This document shows, piece by piece, positions 7,985 through 17,650 of a stretch of 64,000 nucleotides of DNA. The position numbers and the translations under genes were made by a program. Every line of letters starts with the position of its first letter. Position 1 is the first letter of the stretch. The notes beneath the pieces were generated by a model. The model worked only from the letters and a program-made list of their open reading frames with translations, made no database searches and had not been told where the DNA came from. This stretch comes from Alphaproteobacteria bacterium (GTDB lineage Bacteria; Pseudomonadota; Alphaproteobacteria; UBA8366; Aestuariispiraceae): NCBI GenBank assembly GCA_006844765.1, contig SPJV01000216.1:9457-73456 (forward strand), given 5' to 3'.

Positions 7985-9116
7985 CTATTCTAGATCTTCA
8001 ACATCCGCGGCGTTGTCACCATCCAACTTCGCGGCAAGCGCGGCTTCCAGGAAGGGATCAAGCGCGCCGTCCAGAACGGCGGAGGGATTGCCGCTTTCCA
8101 CCCCGGTCCGCAGATCCTTCACCATCTGATAGGGCTGCAGGACGTAGGATCGCAGTTGGTGGCCCCAGGCGATATCGGATTTGGCATCCGCCTCTGCCTG
8201 TGCCGCTTCTTCGCGGATTTTCAATTCCCGCTCATAAAGCCTGGCTTGCAGCATCTTCATGGCCTGCGCCCGGTTCTTATGTTGGGAGCGGTCATTCTGA
8301 CACTGCACGACAATATTGGTCGGGATATGGGTGATCCGAACCGCGCTATCGGTCTTGTTGACATGCTGACCACCGGCGCCGGACGCCCGATAGGTATCAA
8401 CCCGCAGCTCTGCCGGATTGATTTCCACTTCGATGGAATCGTCAATTTGCGGGTAGACACTGACCGAGGAGAAACTGGTGTGGCGCCGGGCATTGCTGTC
8501 ATAGGGCGAGATGCGCACGAGCCGATGGACACCGGCTTCCGTCTTCAGCCAACCATAGGCATCGGCCCCGGCAATCTTGAGGGTCGCTGATTTGATCCCG
8601 GCCTCTTCACCGGCGCTTTCTTCCAGCAACTCGGTCTTATAGCCATGCTGATCCGCCCAGCGGGAATACATCCGAAACAGCATCTGTGCCCAATCCTGGC
8701 TCTCAGTCCCGCCGGCCCCGGCATGGACTTCCAGGAAGCAGTCATTGCCGTCCGCTTCGCCCGAAAGTAGGCTTTGCAACTGCAGTTTGCCCGCCGTGTC
8801 ACGAAGCTTCTCAAGGGCGCTTTCAGCCTCCGCCACCAGATCGCTGTCGCCTTCTTCTTCCGCGAGTTCGATCATCTCAACATTGTCATTGAGGCCGGAT
8901 TCGAGCGTCATATAGCCGGAAATACGCGAATCCAGATTGGCGCGCTCGCGCATGACCTTCTGGGCTTCGTCAGCATTGTCCCAAAGCGTCGGGTCTTCGA
9001 CCCGGGCGTTCAGTTCTGCCAGGCGTTTTGTCGAGGCATCCCAGTCAAAGATGCCTCCTCAGCAGTTCGAGCGACTGCTTGAGTTCGTCAACGGTAGCTT
9101 GGGTCTCGGCCCGCAT
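7985..9116 (-). CDS. prfB: Peptide chain release factor 2, expressed through a programmed +1 frameshift
   Basis: RF2 ends translation at UGA and UAA codons. The gene starts at ATG 9116-9114, reads 23 codons to an in-frame TGA (9047-9045), and must shift +1 at CTT (9050-9048) to continue in the frame that ends at 7985, giving 376 residues. The shifted part shows the codon-recognition motif as SPY (203-205; SPF in E. coli, SPY as I recall is usual in alphaproteobacteria) and the catalytic GGQ (248-250) within SGAGGQHVNKTDSAVR. An annotation beginning at the internal ATG 8953 would lose 54 residues. It follows mrcA on the same strand, with about 130 bases between, as in many alphaproteobacteria. 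Confidence 0.95.
9044..9059 (-). promoter_or_regulatory. prfB +1 programmed frameshift (autoregulation) site
   Basis: Read on the minus strand: AGGAGG (9059-9054), three bases, then CTT TGA C (9050-9044). This has the same order and spacing as the E. coli RF2 site, where the internal Shine-Dalgarno-like sequence pulls the ribosome and low RF2 leaves the UGA unread so that CUU slips +1. The level of RF2 thereby controls its own synthesis. Confidence 0.95.
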
Positions 9117-9245
9117 GGTGATTTCTACTCCAACAAAAAATAACAATAAGACATGTATTTCCGTGCGAGGTACGCCAGCCGCCGGGCTTCGTCAATCCGG
9201 CTTTCGATCTGTTTCAGCTGGACCGTGACCTCTCCAATTCAACGA

Positions 9246-11777
9246 TCAGTAAAGCCCGCTTGGTGCTTCCCCGCCTTGCTGACCTTGTGTCGGCACGGTG
9301 GGAAGGGGCACTGCGCCGGGTTGGGCCGCAGCAGCGGCCGGTGCGGCTATCTCGGTACCGCCGGAAATGAAGACCGCCTGCTTTCCTGCTGATGGTTCAG
9401 TGCCGGCCTTAAAGGCTTCAGTGATGATCTTCTTGCTGGCCGCTGTCGCAACCTTGCCGGTTTGCGCATCGATACGGACCATCCGCACGCCGGGCGGCGT
9501 CCGGAAAGGAATAGCCGGCTTGCCGTCCAACGCCTTTTCCATGAAAGCCTTGAAGATCGGCGCCGCGACGGAAGACCCGGTTTCCTGACCACCCCATGGC
9601 TGCTTGCCAAGTGGTATCGGTGTATCGAAACCGACAAAGACCCCAACGGCCAGATCAGGCGCAAAGCCAATGAACCAGGTATCACGGGAATCATTCGTCG
9701 TGCCGGTCTTACCGGCCAGCGGTTTCCCGATGGCGCGGATTCGCCGGCCCGTTCCCCGTTGAACCACCCCTTCCAGCATGGTCACGATTTGATAGGCCGC
9801 TGCGGGATCGGTCAATTGTGGACGCTCATCCGCCAAATGCGGCATTGGCTGATTGTCCCAGTAAGACACGATACAGTCTGCGCATCCCCGTCCGTCATGG
9901 CGGAAGATGGTCTTGCCCAGTTTGTCCTGCACCCGGTCTATCAGAGACGGCACCACCTTCTTACCGCCATTCACCAAGGCCGAATAAGCAGTCACCATAT
10001 TGATCAGCTTCACCTCTGCCGCGCCGAGAGACATGGCGAGCTGCGGCGGCATGTTCTCAGCAATGCCAAAGCGCGCTGCCGTCTCACTAACCTTGTCCAT
10101 CCCAATCGCCTGGGCGAGCCGGACGGTCATCAGGTTTCGCGATTTCTCAATTCCCAGCCGCATCGGACTGGGACCAAAAAACTCCCGACTGAAGTTCGCC
10201 GGTTTCCATTTGCCGAGCCCCTGTCCCTGATCGATCACGAAGGGCGCATCCAGGATGATCGTCGCCGGCGTGTAACCATTTTCCAGCGCTGTCAGATAGA
10301 CAAAGGGTTTGAAGGCGGAACCCGGTTGGCGCAGAGCCTGGGTCGCGCGATTGAACTGGCTGAGTTCGAAACTCCAGCCACCGGTCATTGCCAGAACCCG
10401 GCCCGTATGCGGGTCCATCGCAACGATGCCGCCACCAACCTTGGGTATCTGCCGCAGTCCATAGGTGCCGTCCGGATAGGGAATGGGCGGATCGCCATCA
10501 TTCTTGCCCTTCCGCTCGGTCACGGTCTCCACAAGGATAACATCGCCGACGGACAACACATCGGCTGCCTTGCGAATACGATCCCCTCGGCCCTGGTTTC
10601 TATCACCCAGATAGGCGCGTGCCCAATAGAGCTCATAAAGCGGGATCACGCCGACACCACCGCCACGAAGACCGATCTGTGCATTGCCCTCTTCTAGCGC
10701 GGTCACAACGGCAACGCGCCAGCCGGGATTCCCAAGCGGCCGCGGCACAGCTTCCAGCGCCGTCTGCCAACCGGCAGTCAGATCAATATTGGTGATAGCC
10801 CCCCGCCAACCGTGACGACGATCATAAGCAACAAGCCCATCACGCAGCGCTTCCCGCGCCATGCCCTGCATTTTTGTGTCCAACGTGGTCCGGACCGACA
10901 AACCGCCTTCATAGAGACCTTTCTCTCCAAAGCGATCCACCAGATCACGACGCACTTCTTCCAGGAAGAAATCCGCCTCGACGAAATCGATGTTATGTCG
11001 AGCCTTGGTCACCAGCGGCGATTCCCGCGCTTCTGTCGCAGCGGCCCGATCAACATAGCCTTCTTCCAACATCCGCCCGATCACCCAGTTACGGCGCGCG
11101 ATAGCCGCTTCGGTCTTGCGGGTCGGATGATAGTTGTTTGGCGCTTTCGGCAGGGCGGCAAGATAGGCGATTTCCGCCGTTGTCAGCTCGCTCAAGCTCT
11201 TGTCGAAATAGTTCAGCGATGCAGCCGCGACACCATAAGAACCAACGCCCAAATAGATCTCATTCAGATAGAGCTCGAGAATGCGGTCCTTTGTCAGCGC
11301 CCGTTCGATCCTGAGCGCCAGAATAGCTTCTTTGATCTTTCGCGTGATCGACAGCTCATTCGTCAGAAGGAAGTTCTTCGCCACCTGCTGGGTGATTGTC
11401 GAGGCCCCGACCGGACGCCGTCCCTGGGCGTAGAGCTTCACATTCTGGATCACCGCGCGCGCCAAGGCTTTCAGATCGACCCCGGGGTGATAGTAGAAAT
11501 GTTTGTCTTCCGCCGCGATGAACCCGTAGATCAGCTGCTTCGGCATCGCCTCAATCGGCACGAAAACCCGCTTCTCAACCGCATATTCCGCCAATAGCCG
11601 CCCATCACCGGCATGCACCCGGGTTGAGGTCGGTGGCTCATAGGTTGCGAGCTGATCATGCGCCGGCAAGTCCTTGCCGTAATGCATGAAGGCCCACAAA
11701 ACGACACCGGCCCCGGCAATGCCCATCAGCACCAACAGGGTGAACAACACCAAAAACGTCTTCATGATTATGCGCAT
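9246..11777 (-). CDS. mrcA: Penicillin-binding protein 1A (bifunctional transglycosylase/transpeptidase)
   Basis: The 843-residue inner-membrane enzyme polymerises and cross-links peptidoglycan in the periplasm. One N-terminal membrane segment (6-30) is followed by a GT51 domain with the catalytic Glu in AAEDKHFYYHPG (E90) and GASTITQQ (124-131). An OB-like insert separates it from the transpeptidase, which has SAFK (487-490, nucleophile S487), SRN (546-548) and KTGT (690-693). The C-terminus is Ala/Pro/Gln-rich and low complexity. Length fits alphaproteobacterial PBP1a. It lies between amiC and prfB in the same direction, the usual order, so murein synthesis and hydrolysis genes are probably co-expressed. 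A second ATG three codons before residue 5 leaves the exact start open by four residues. Confidence 0.95.
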   Translation of the reverse strand: MRIIMKTFLVLFTLLVLMGIAGAGVVLWAFMHYGKDLPAHDQLATYEPPTSTRVHAGDGRLLAEYAVEKRVFVPIEAMPKQLIYGFIAAEDKHFYYHPGVDLKALARAVIQNVKLYAQGRRPVGASTITQQVAKNFLLTNELSITRKIKEAILALRIERALTKDRILELYLNEIYLGVGSYGVAAASLNYFDKSLSELTTAEIAYLAALPKAPNNYHPTRKTEAAIARRNWVIGRMLEEGYVDRAAATEARESPLVTKARHNIDFVEADFFLEEVRRDLVDRFGEKGLYEGGLSVRTTLDTKMQGMAREALRDGLVAYDRRHGWRGAITNIDLTAGWQTALEAVPRPLGNPGWRVAVVTALEEGNAQIGLRGGGVGVIPLYELYWARAYLGDRNQGRGDRIRKAADVLSVGDVILVETVTERKGKNDGDPPIPYPDGTYGLRQIPKVGGGIVAMDPHTGRVLAMTGGWSFELSQFNRATQALRQPGSAFKPFVYLTALENGYTPATIILDAPFVIDQGQGLGKWKPANFSREFFGPSPMRLGIEKSRNLMTVRLAQAIGMDKVSETAARFGIAENMPPQLAMSLGAAEVKLINMVTAYSALVNGGKKVVPSLIDRVQDKLGKTIFRHDGRGCADCIVSYWDNQPMPHLADERPQLTDPAAAYQIVTMLEGVVQRGTGRRIRAIGKPLAGKTGTTNDSRDTWFIGFAPDLAVGVFVGFDTPIPLGKQPWGGQETGSSVAAPIFKAFMEKALDGKPAIPFRTPPGVRMVRIDAQTGKVATAASKKIITEAFKAGTEPSAGKQAVFISGGTEIAAPAAAAAQPGAVPLPTVPTQGQQGGEAPSGLY

Positions 11778-11923
11778 GCGGCTCTACCGTTCCCTCGGCG
11801 TCCCCCGTTATGTGCCGACATCACCGGATTATCAACGTGGCATCTGCTCTTCAACACAGTCTTCCTAAAAGAATGCGGCGATTTTTTGGATCAGAGTGAG
11901 GCTCGACACAGAAACAGCCCTGT

Positions 11924-13207
11924 TTAAGAGCGGCTCATCTTTTCTTTTCGGTCGAAATAGCGATCCACCGCCCGGACCAGGGCATGCGCAAAGCGTTCCC
12001 TGAATTTCTCAGTTCGCAAATTGGCTTCGTCATGGATATTGGACAAATAGCCGATCTCCACCAACACGGATGGCACATTCGGGGATTTCAGCACGGCAAA
12101 GCCAGCAAACCGATGGGTGTTGCGCAGGACCTTGATATTCTTCGCGAGCTTTTTCGTCAGCATCTCGGCGAAGTGCCAGCTTTCCTCATTCACACTCTGC
12201 TGGGCGAGGTCGATGAGAATCGAAGAAACTTCAGCCGGATATTCCGACAGATCGGTCCCGGCAATCACATCCGACTTGTTTTCTTTGCGAGCCAGCGCCG
12301 CAGCCTCTTTATCAGACGCGTTGTCAGAAAGTGTGTAGACCGAGGCCCCGCGTAATGAACGCCTGGAATGCGAATCCGCATGCAGCGATACAAACAGCTC
12401 CGCCCCCGCTTCATGGGCGATTTCATAACGCCGCCGCAGAGGAATAAAGATATCCCGGTCGCGCGTCATCACGACTTTGTAGCGCCCGGTTGCCTCCAAG
12501 ACCCGCCTCACGGTCTTCGCCATCGCCAGGACAAGATGCTTTTCATGTGCACCGGAGCGCCCAATCGCACCGGGATCGACGCCCCCATGCCCCGCGTCGA
12601 TGGTTACAATGCGCTTGCCATCGGCCTGCGGCTCGGTGGTGGTCGGTTGCGATGCCTTGCGGCTGCCCAGCGATGCGGCATAGGTCGCCCAGTCTTTTGA
12701 TGCCGTGGCGCTTTTGCCGCTCTTTCCTGGCGCGATATCGAGAACCAATCGGCGGGGCGCCCCATTCGAAGGCGGTAACTGAAACAGCTTTGCCACATGC
12801 CCTGGACCGATAAGATCAATCACAACCCGGGTAACGCCCGGCTTGAAGAGACCATGCCGATACCCGGCGACCAATCCACGGCCACCAGACGCCGCCGCCT
12901 CCGGCCCATGCCAATCAAGCTCCGGCAGATCAACGACGATCCTGTCCGGGTCTTCCAGACCAAAGGCCTGGAACGGCACGGCATCGCTGACCTCCATTAC
13001 GAAGCGCGTACGACCGTCATGGACGCCAATCCTGATATCGGAAATAGCCCCTTGCGAGGCGGCAACCGCAGACCCTGCCGCCACGGCCATGAAGCACAAT
13101 GCGCATACTACAGGCAGGCAAAACAGCAAGGCGGATGCCGCAAAAATCCGCACCGCCCGATACTTGGTGTCTGCGCCTGAAATTGGTTTTACCTCTATTG
13201 GGGTCAT
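11924..13207 (-). CDS. amiC: N-acetylmuramoyl-L-alanine amidase (AmiC-type, AMIN plus Amidase_3)
   Basis: This periplasmic zinc amidase cuts the bond between MurNAc and the stem peptide during cell separation. I choose ATG 13207, with AGGGTG eight bases upstream; a longer frame reaches 13276. An N-terminal hydrophobic export segment (about residues 22-50) precedes an AMIN domain (about 55-155, ISDIRIGVHDGRTRFVMEVS), which directs such enzymes to the septum. The catalytic domain follows with IDAGHGGVDPGAIG, the Glu of EKHLVLAMA, SLHADS and VEIGYLSN, which carry the zinc ligands and catalytic Glu. It is transcribed towards mrcA 146 bases away and divergently from rne. Confidence 0.93.
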   Translation of the reverse strand: MTPIEVKPISGADTKYRAVRIFAASALLFCLPVVCALCFMAVAAGSAVAASQGAISDIRIGVHDGRTRFVMEVSDAVPFQAFGLEDPDRIVVDLPELDWHGPEAAASGGRGLVAGYRHGLFKPGVTRVVIDLIGPGHVAKLFQLPPSNGAPRRLVLDIAPGKSGKSATASKDWATYAASLGSRKASQPTTTEPQADGKRIVTIDAGHGGVDPGAIGRSGAHEKHLVLAMAKTVRRVLEATGRYKVVMTRDRDIFIPLRRRYEIAHEAGAELFVSLHADSHSRRSLRGASVYTLSDNASDKEAAALARKENKSDVIAGTDLSEYPAEVSSILIDLAQQSVNEESWHFAEMLTKKLAKNIKVLRNTHRFAGFAVLKSPNVPSVLVEIGYLSNIHDEANLRTEKFRERFAHALVRAVDRYFDRKEKMSRS

Positions 13208-13972
13208 CACCGTTTCACCCTGCCCAAAGGGATCATGACTAGAATCCGTGCGAATAGGCCCGATTCGCCCTTCCAAACCAAGAAAAAACGGCGATTTTCA
13301 GGCGACTGAGCCGGAAAGCCTCAGCGGAGCTCCAAGCTGGTCCGTTTGGCCCAAATCTTTGATTAACAATGAATTGATCGAAATTAAGGGATTGTGCTAC
13401 CCCACGCAGCACGGCTAGATTAGATCGTTCGACAGCCGCGTCGCAAATGCGGTTTCGTTCCTCCGTCCGAAGCGGCTTCGCCCTCCTACTCTGGTGCGCG
13501 GCCTCGCCGGAAAGCCGGCCTTCGGTGCCGAGGCGGTGGGTCGTAAGAAAGCGAGTTTCCGGAGAATCCTTCCGGAAACCCATTTCCGGAAACCTTCCGC
13601 ACGAACGAGATCGACCGTAGCCTAACACCGCCCGGAAAGCGGTGGCGCACGGGACAAACGCAAGGCCAATCTTGGTATCTCAAGGGCGGCCAGGGCTGAA
13701 ACGGACACGAACCGTAACGTTTTTTCGTGCGGGGTGCTTTAGGTGAAGAAGACCTGAGGGTGATGAAGACCTGACCAGCACCGCACGTGACAGAAGACAG
13801 AATATGACCCTATTAGCGAGCCTTACCAGCGCCGACCCTGCCAGCCCCACACGGGCGGCCTCGGCGCGCGCCGCAGGACGCGGCTATGGCCTCGCCAACC
13901 CTAACCGCCTGGCTTCCCCACAACGTGCCATACAGCGCGCGGTGCCTGTTGCCCGGGTTGGAGCAATACACA
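13208..13972. promoter_or_regulatory. amiC/rne divergent region with long structured rne leader
   Basis: About 760 bases without a convincing gene separate amiC and rne. The rne side is full of inverted repeats: a GC-rich hairpin around 13502-13533 (CCTCG...CGAGG enclosing CCGG...CCGG), several alternating TTTCCGGA/TCCGGAAA arms at 13555-13593, and CACGAA/TTCGTG near 13706-13728. A direct repeat GATGAAGACCTGA-like lies at 13743-13774. RNase E is known to control its own mRNA through a long leader in enterobacteria; a similar role is inferred here. Promoter boxes are not obvious. Open frames in the region lack start signals and family resemblance. Confidence 0.5.
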
Positions 13973-16852
13973 ATGACACGCAGAATGTTGATAGACGCGA
14001 CCCACCCCGAGGAGACCCGGGTTACGGTCGTGGACGGAAACCGGCTTGAGGAATTTGATTACGAAACAACCACAAAGAAGCAGCTGAAAGGGAATATCTA
14101 TCTCGCGAAAGTAACGCGGGTTGAACCCTCTCTGCAGGCAGCCTTTGTGGAATATGGCGGCAACCGCCATGGTTTCCTCGCCTTCAGTGAAATCCACCCC
14201 GATTATTATCGTATTCCGGTTGCCGACCGGGAAGATCTGATCGACGAGTCTTCGGATGACGACGATGATGATGACGATGATCGTCAGGCTCCTTCTGCAG
14301 AAGACAATGCTGTAGAGGACGGCGCTGCAGATGACAGCGCTGGCGAAGATGGAAACGACGATAAGTCTGAAGGCAGCGCAGAAGATTCCAATGCCGAAGA
14401 TTCCAATACGGATGACAATGGCGATGATGATGACAGCGACGGTGGTCATGGTGAAGATGGCGCGACCAGCGCCACCCCGGTCGAAGACATGGGTGGCGAC
14501 GAAGCGGTAGACGAAGCCGCTGAACGCTCAGCACGCCGACGCCCCCGCATGCGGCGCAACTATAAAATCCAGGAAGTCGTAAAGCGGCGCCAGGTCATGC
14601 TGGTGCAGGTGGTAAAGGAAGAGCGCGGCAATAAAGGCGCAGCGCTGACCACCTATCTCTCGCTTGCCGGACGCTATTGCGTCGTGATGCCGAATACATC
14701 GCGCGGCGGTGGGGTAAGCCGCAAGATTTCCAACCCTGCTGACCGCAAACGGCTGAAGACTGTCCTTGCGGATCTTGAGGTTCCGGACGGCATGGCGGTG
14801 ATCCTGCGGACAGCTGGTGCCGAGCGCTCAAAGACCGAGATCAAGCGCGATTTCGAATATATCACCAAGGTCTGGGATGATATCCGCTCGACAACGCTTG
14901 CCTCAACAGCGCCATCGCTGATCCATGAGGAAGGCAATCTGGTCAAGCGGTCGATCCGTGATTTGTACTCAAAGGATATCGACGAGATCCTGGTCTCCGG
15001 CGATGACGCCTATAAGCTTGCCAAGAACTTCATGAAGGCGCTGATCCCCAGTCACGCCAAGAAGGTTCAGCCATATAAAGACGAACAGGGGATACCGCTC
15101 TTTCAGCGTTATCAGGTCGAACAACAACTGATACAGATTCATGATCCGATGGTGCAACTGCGCTCCGGCGGGTCCATCGTGCTGCACCAGACCGAAGCTC
15201 TGGTGGCGATTGATGTGAACTCCGGCAAAGCAACGCGGGAACGCCATATCGAGGAAACAGCGCTTAAGACCAACCTGGAAGCGGCCGAGGAAGTTGCCCG
15301 TCAACTGCGGCTGCGCGACATGGCTGGTCTGGTGGTCATCGACTTCATCGATATGGAGGAGAACCGCAACGCCCATGCAGTCGAGCGCAAGTTAAAGGAA
15401 GCGCTGCGGCGTGACCGTGCCCGCATTCAAGTGGGCCGGATCAGTGCCTTCGGGCTGCTTGAGATGTCGCGCCAGCGGCTTCGTCCCAGCTTGATCGAGG
15501 CGATGAGTTCCGCCTGCCCGACATGCGGCGGTGTTGGCTATATCGTTTCAACGGAGACTGCCGCACTGATCGTGCTGCGCGCGCTGGAAGAAGAGGGCCT
15601 GCGTCATCGGGCCAATTCTGTCACCGTCACAGTGCCGGGAACGGTCGCGCTCTATCTCCTCAACAACAAACGTGCCGCGCTGAGCGAGATTGAAGAGACC
15701 TATATTCTGGAAGTCTCTATCGAGGTCGCGGATGGCATGCTGCCACCGGCTTATGAAATGACCCGCCTCGCCGCCGATGGCACGGTAATCCCGGATGACC
15801 CGCCAGAACGGGAGCCACGCCGCGACACCCGGCGCGGCCGAGGCCATGACCGCGACAAGGACCGTGATCGTGACAGGAATAGCAGCAGCCGTCGACGCGG
15901 TCGGGCCCCTGAGCGCGAGGATGAGGAAACGCCAAGCGATGTCGCAAATGACGACAACTCAGACAGCGCTGAAGAAAGTAAAGACGACAGCCAACGCCGC
16001 CGGAAGCGGGGCCGTCGGCGTCGGCGTTACGAAGAAGAATCTCCCGAGACGAATAGCGAAACCTCGGAAGAATCCAGCGACACTTCTGTGGAAGAGTCCA
16101 GTGAGGAAGAGGGAGACGGCGAGTCCCAACCGAAGCGTCGCCGCAAGCGGGGCCGCCGTGGTGGGCGCCGTCGTGGTCGCGGACGGGGCGAAGAGGCCAC
16201 GCAGACCGAGACAGATTCTTCCGGTAAGAGCACTGACGCTGAAACAGACGCCCCTGTTGGTACCGTAGCGGCTATAGAATCAAACGCTGAGGAAGGTGGC
16301 GCTGAAGAAAGTGGCCCTGAGGTGCCGGTGACTGAGGTGCCGGTGACTGAAGCCTCGGCGCCTGATGCACCTACAGCCGATGCACCTACAGCTGAAGCAC
16401 CTGCGGATGCCGCACCGAGCGATGGATCAGCAGGCATCACTGAGGCTGAATCGGCTACGGTAGCTGAACCAGTTGAAGCGGCTGAACCTGCGGCTGCCGA
16501 AGAAGCACCAACAAAGGCGAAGCGCGGGCGTCGCAAGGCGTCGACCAAAAAAGCGACAGCAAAGAAAGCTGGGGCGAAAAAATCCCGGGCGAAAAAAGCA
16601 TCTGCGAAGAAACCCGCAGAAGCAAAGCCGGACGCAGATGTCGCCGACGCTCCAGTATCGGATGCTCCTGCACCGGTGTCTGAAACACCAGCGCCCGCTA
16701 GTACCAACGCTGCCAGTACCAACGATGCCAGTACCGACACTGCCAGTACCGACGCTACCGATGAAGCACGTCCCGCCCCGTTTGAGGTAAAGACCGAAGC
16801 GGATCCGGATAAGCCAAAACGGAAGGGTTGGTGGAGCCGGGTCATCGGCTGA
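13973..16852 (+). CDS. rne: Ribonuclease E, degradosome core
   Basis: The 959-residue endonuclease starts RNA decay and matures rRNA and tRNA. I set the start at ATG 13973 (GGAG nine bases upstream), because the product then begins MTRRMLIDATHPEETR as in relatives; the longer frame from 13886 adds non-conserved residues. The S1 domain (about 35-230) is split by an acidic insertion (about 91-186) containing a run of nine Asp. The catalytic core follows, with AIDVNSGK and VVIDFIDME holding the metal-binding Asp residues, and the zinc link CPTC at 515-518. The C-terminal half is disordered: Arg-rich blocks, acidic blocks, Ala/Pro/Thr repeats and a Lys/Ala histone-H1-like stretch. It ends in GWWSRVIG; in Caulobacter such a GWW motif binds PNPase. 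Confidence 0.95.
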   Translation: MTRRMLIDATHPEETRVTVVDGNRLEEFDYETTTKKQLKGNIYLAKVTRVEPSLQAAFVEYGGNRHGFLAFSEIHPDYYRIPVADREDLIDESSDDDDDDDDDRQAPSAEDNAVEDGAADDSAGEDGNDDKSEGSAEDSNAEDSNTDDNGDDDDSDGGHGEDGATSATPVEDMGGDEAVDEAAERSARRRPRMRRNYKIQEVVKRRQVMLVQVVKEERGNKGAALTTYLSLAGRYCVVMPNTSRGGGVSRKISNPADRKRLKTVLADLEVPDGMAVILRTAGAERSKTEIKRDFEYITKVWDDIRSTTLASTAPSLIHEEGNLVKRSIRDLYSKDIDEILVSGDDAYKLAKNFMKALIPSHAKKVQPYKDEQGIPLFQRYQVEQQLIQIHDPMVQLRSGGSIVLHQTEALVAIDVNSGKATRERHIEETALKTNLEAAEEVARQLRLRDMAGLVVIDFIDMEENRNAHAVERKLKEALRRDRARIQVGRISAFGLLEMSRQRLRPSLIEAMSSACPTCGGVGYIVSTETAALIVLRALEEEGLRHRANSVTVTVPGTVALYLLNNKRAALSEIEETYILEVSIEVADGMLPPAYEMTRLAADGTVIPDDPPEREPRRDTRRGRGHDRDKDRDRDRNSSSRRRGRAPEREDEETPSDVANDDNSDSAEESKDDSQRRRKRGRRRRRYEEESPETNSETSEESSDTSVEESSEEEGDGESQPKRRRKRGRRGGRRRGRGRGEEATQTETDSSGKSTDAETDAPVGTVAAIESNAEEGGAEESGPEVPVTEVPVTEASAPDAPTADAPTAEAPADAAPSDGSAGITEAESATVAEPVEAAEPAAAEEAPTKAKRGRRKASTKKATAKKAGAKKSRAKKASAKKPAEAKPDADVADAPVSDAPAPVSETPAPASTNAASTNDASTDTASTDATDEARPAPFEVKTEADPDKPKRKGWWSRVIG

Positions 16853-16877
16853 TCCAGCGAGATCACATGCTAAAACG

Positions 16878-16911
16878 CGCGGCGCCGGGTCTCTCGGCGC
16901 CGCGTTTTTTT
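16878..16911 (+). terminator. Intrinsic terminator of rne
   Basis: A perfect 10-bp GC stem, CGCGGCGCCG (16878-16887) with CGGCGCCGCG (16895-16904), closes a seven-base loop and is followed by seven T (16905-16911). It lies 25 bases after the rne stop. Confidence 0.93.
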
Positions 16912-17058
16912 GTGTGCTCACAAACCGCCATGCAGGAAACGCAGGCCATGATTGCGAAAATCGCGTTCGCCTTTCACGCGATGGAGGATCATATCCAGCC
17001 TTGAGGTTGGAGCACGGGCTCCACCTGTCGAACGCAAGTCTATGAAGGATGAGAAGTC

Positions 17059-17280
17059 ATGACCGCACATTATGCTGAGAACACCGCAACCGTCTCTGTA
17101 AAAGACATGGTTTCGCGCTTCATCTACGAGGTTGTCGGCACGGTCGAAACGATTGGCATGAGCATCGCCGGCTGGAACGAACGCCGCGCGGCAGCCCATC
17201 ATCTTGAACAGTTGCCAGAACATCTGCTGCAGGACATCGGCGTCAAACGAGGCGACATCCGGCACACGATCGGCGGCTGA
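17059..17280 (+). CDS. DUF1127 (YjiS-like) small protein
   Basis: The 73-residue protein has a helical N-terminal half and the conserved C-terminal block W-N-E-R-R-A-A...L-E-Q-L-P-E-H-L-L-Q-D-I-G-V-K-R-G-D-I, which defines the DUF1127/YjiS family. AAGGA (17045-17049) precedes the ATG by nine bases. In alphaproteobacteria small DUF1127 proteins bind RNA and influence phosphate and carbon metabolism or stress responses; whether this longer form does so is unknown. It stands alone between the rne terminator and a 370-base gap. Confidence 0.85.
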   Translation: MTAHYAENTATVSVKDMVSRFIYEVVGTVETIGMSIAGWNERRAAAHHLEQLPEHLLQDIGVKRGDIRHTIGG

Positions 17281-17650
17281 TCAAAGATCGACGCTGCGAA
17301 TTCCCAAAGTCTGACCAAACGAAATCCGCATCGCGATACGATTTGGACCATGGACGCCGGCTCATTAACCCGGTAAGGTATGGGCGTAAAGGCGGTATGT
17401 CGGGTGTATCAACACCCTGATCCTCGACATCCTGGCTTTGCTGTGTGTCTTCCCGTTTACCTTTTTTTTAAGGTGACCGGTGAAGACAGGTGGGGTCCGG
17501 AAGGGCCAATTGACGACCCGTTGTGGTCTCTATCCCGACGCAAAGGCTCACGATGAGCCGGCGGCGAGATGAAGCCAGAATGGATCGTTGCGGATCGCGT
17601 GAATTCGATGGGTGTGTCGAATATGCTGTTTGATGAGCTTTGGGGGTTCC
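17281..17650. other. Intergenic region before the cold-shock gene
   Basis: 370 bases without a supported gene. It holds a small inverted repeat GGGTG/CACCC (17402-17417) and a long T-run near 17460-17469. Cold-shock genes often have long leaders that fold differently at low temperature; that role is possible here but not shown. Confidence 0.4.

Noticed and set aside
9462..10697. 411-codon open frame on the plus strand inside mrcA
   Set aside because: It lies wholly antisense to the well-supported PBP1a gene, has no ribosome binding site and no known motif; long antisense frames are expected in GC-rich genes.
10812..11597. 261-codon open frame on the plus strand inside mrcA
   Set aside because: Antisense shadow of the glycosyltransferase domain of PBP1a, with no independent support.
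13239..13628. 129-codon minus-strand frame in the amiC/rne gap
   Set aside because: Arg/Ser-rich, partly overlaps the amiC start and runs through hairpins of the rne leader; better explained as non-coding leader.
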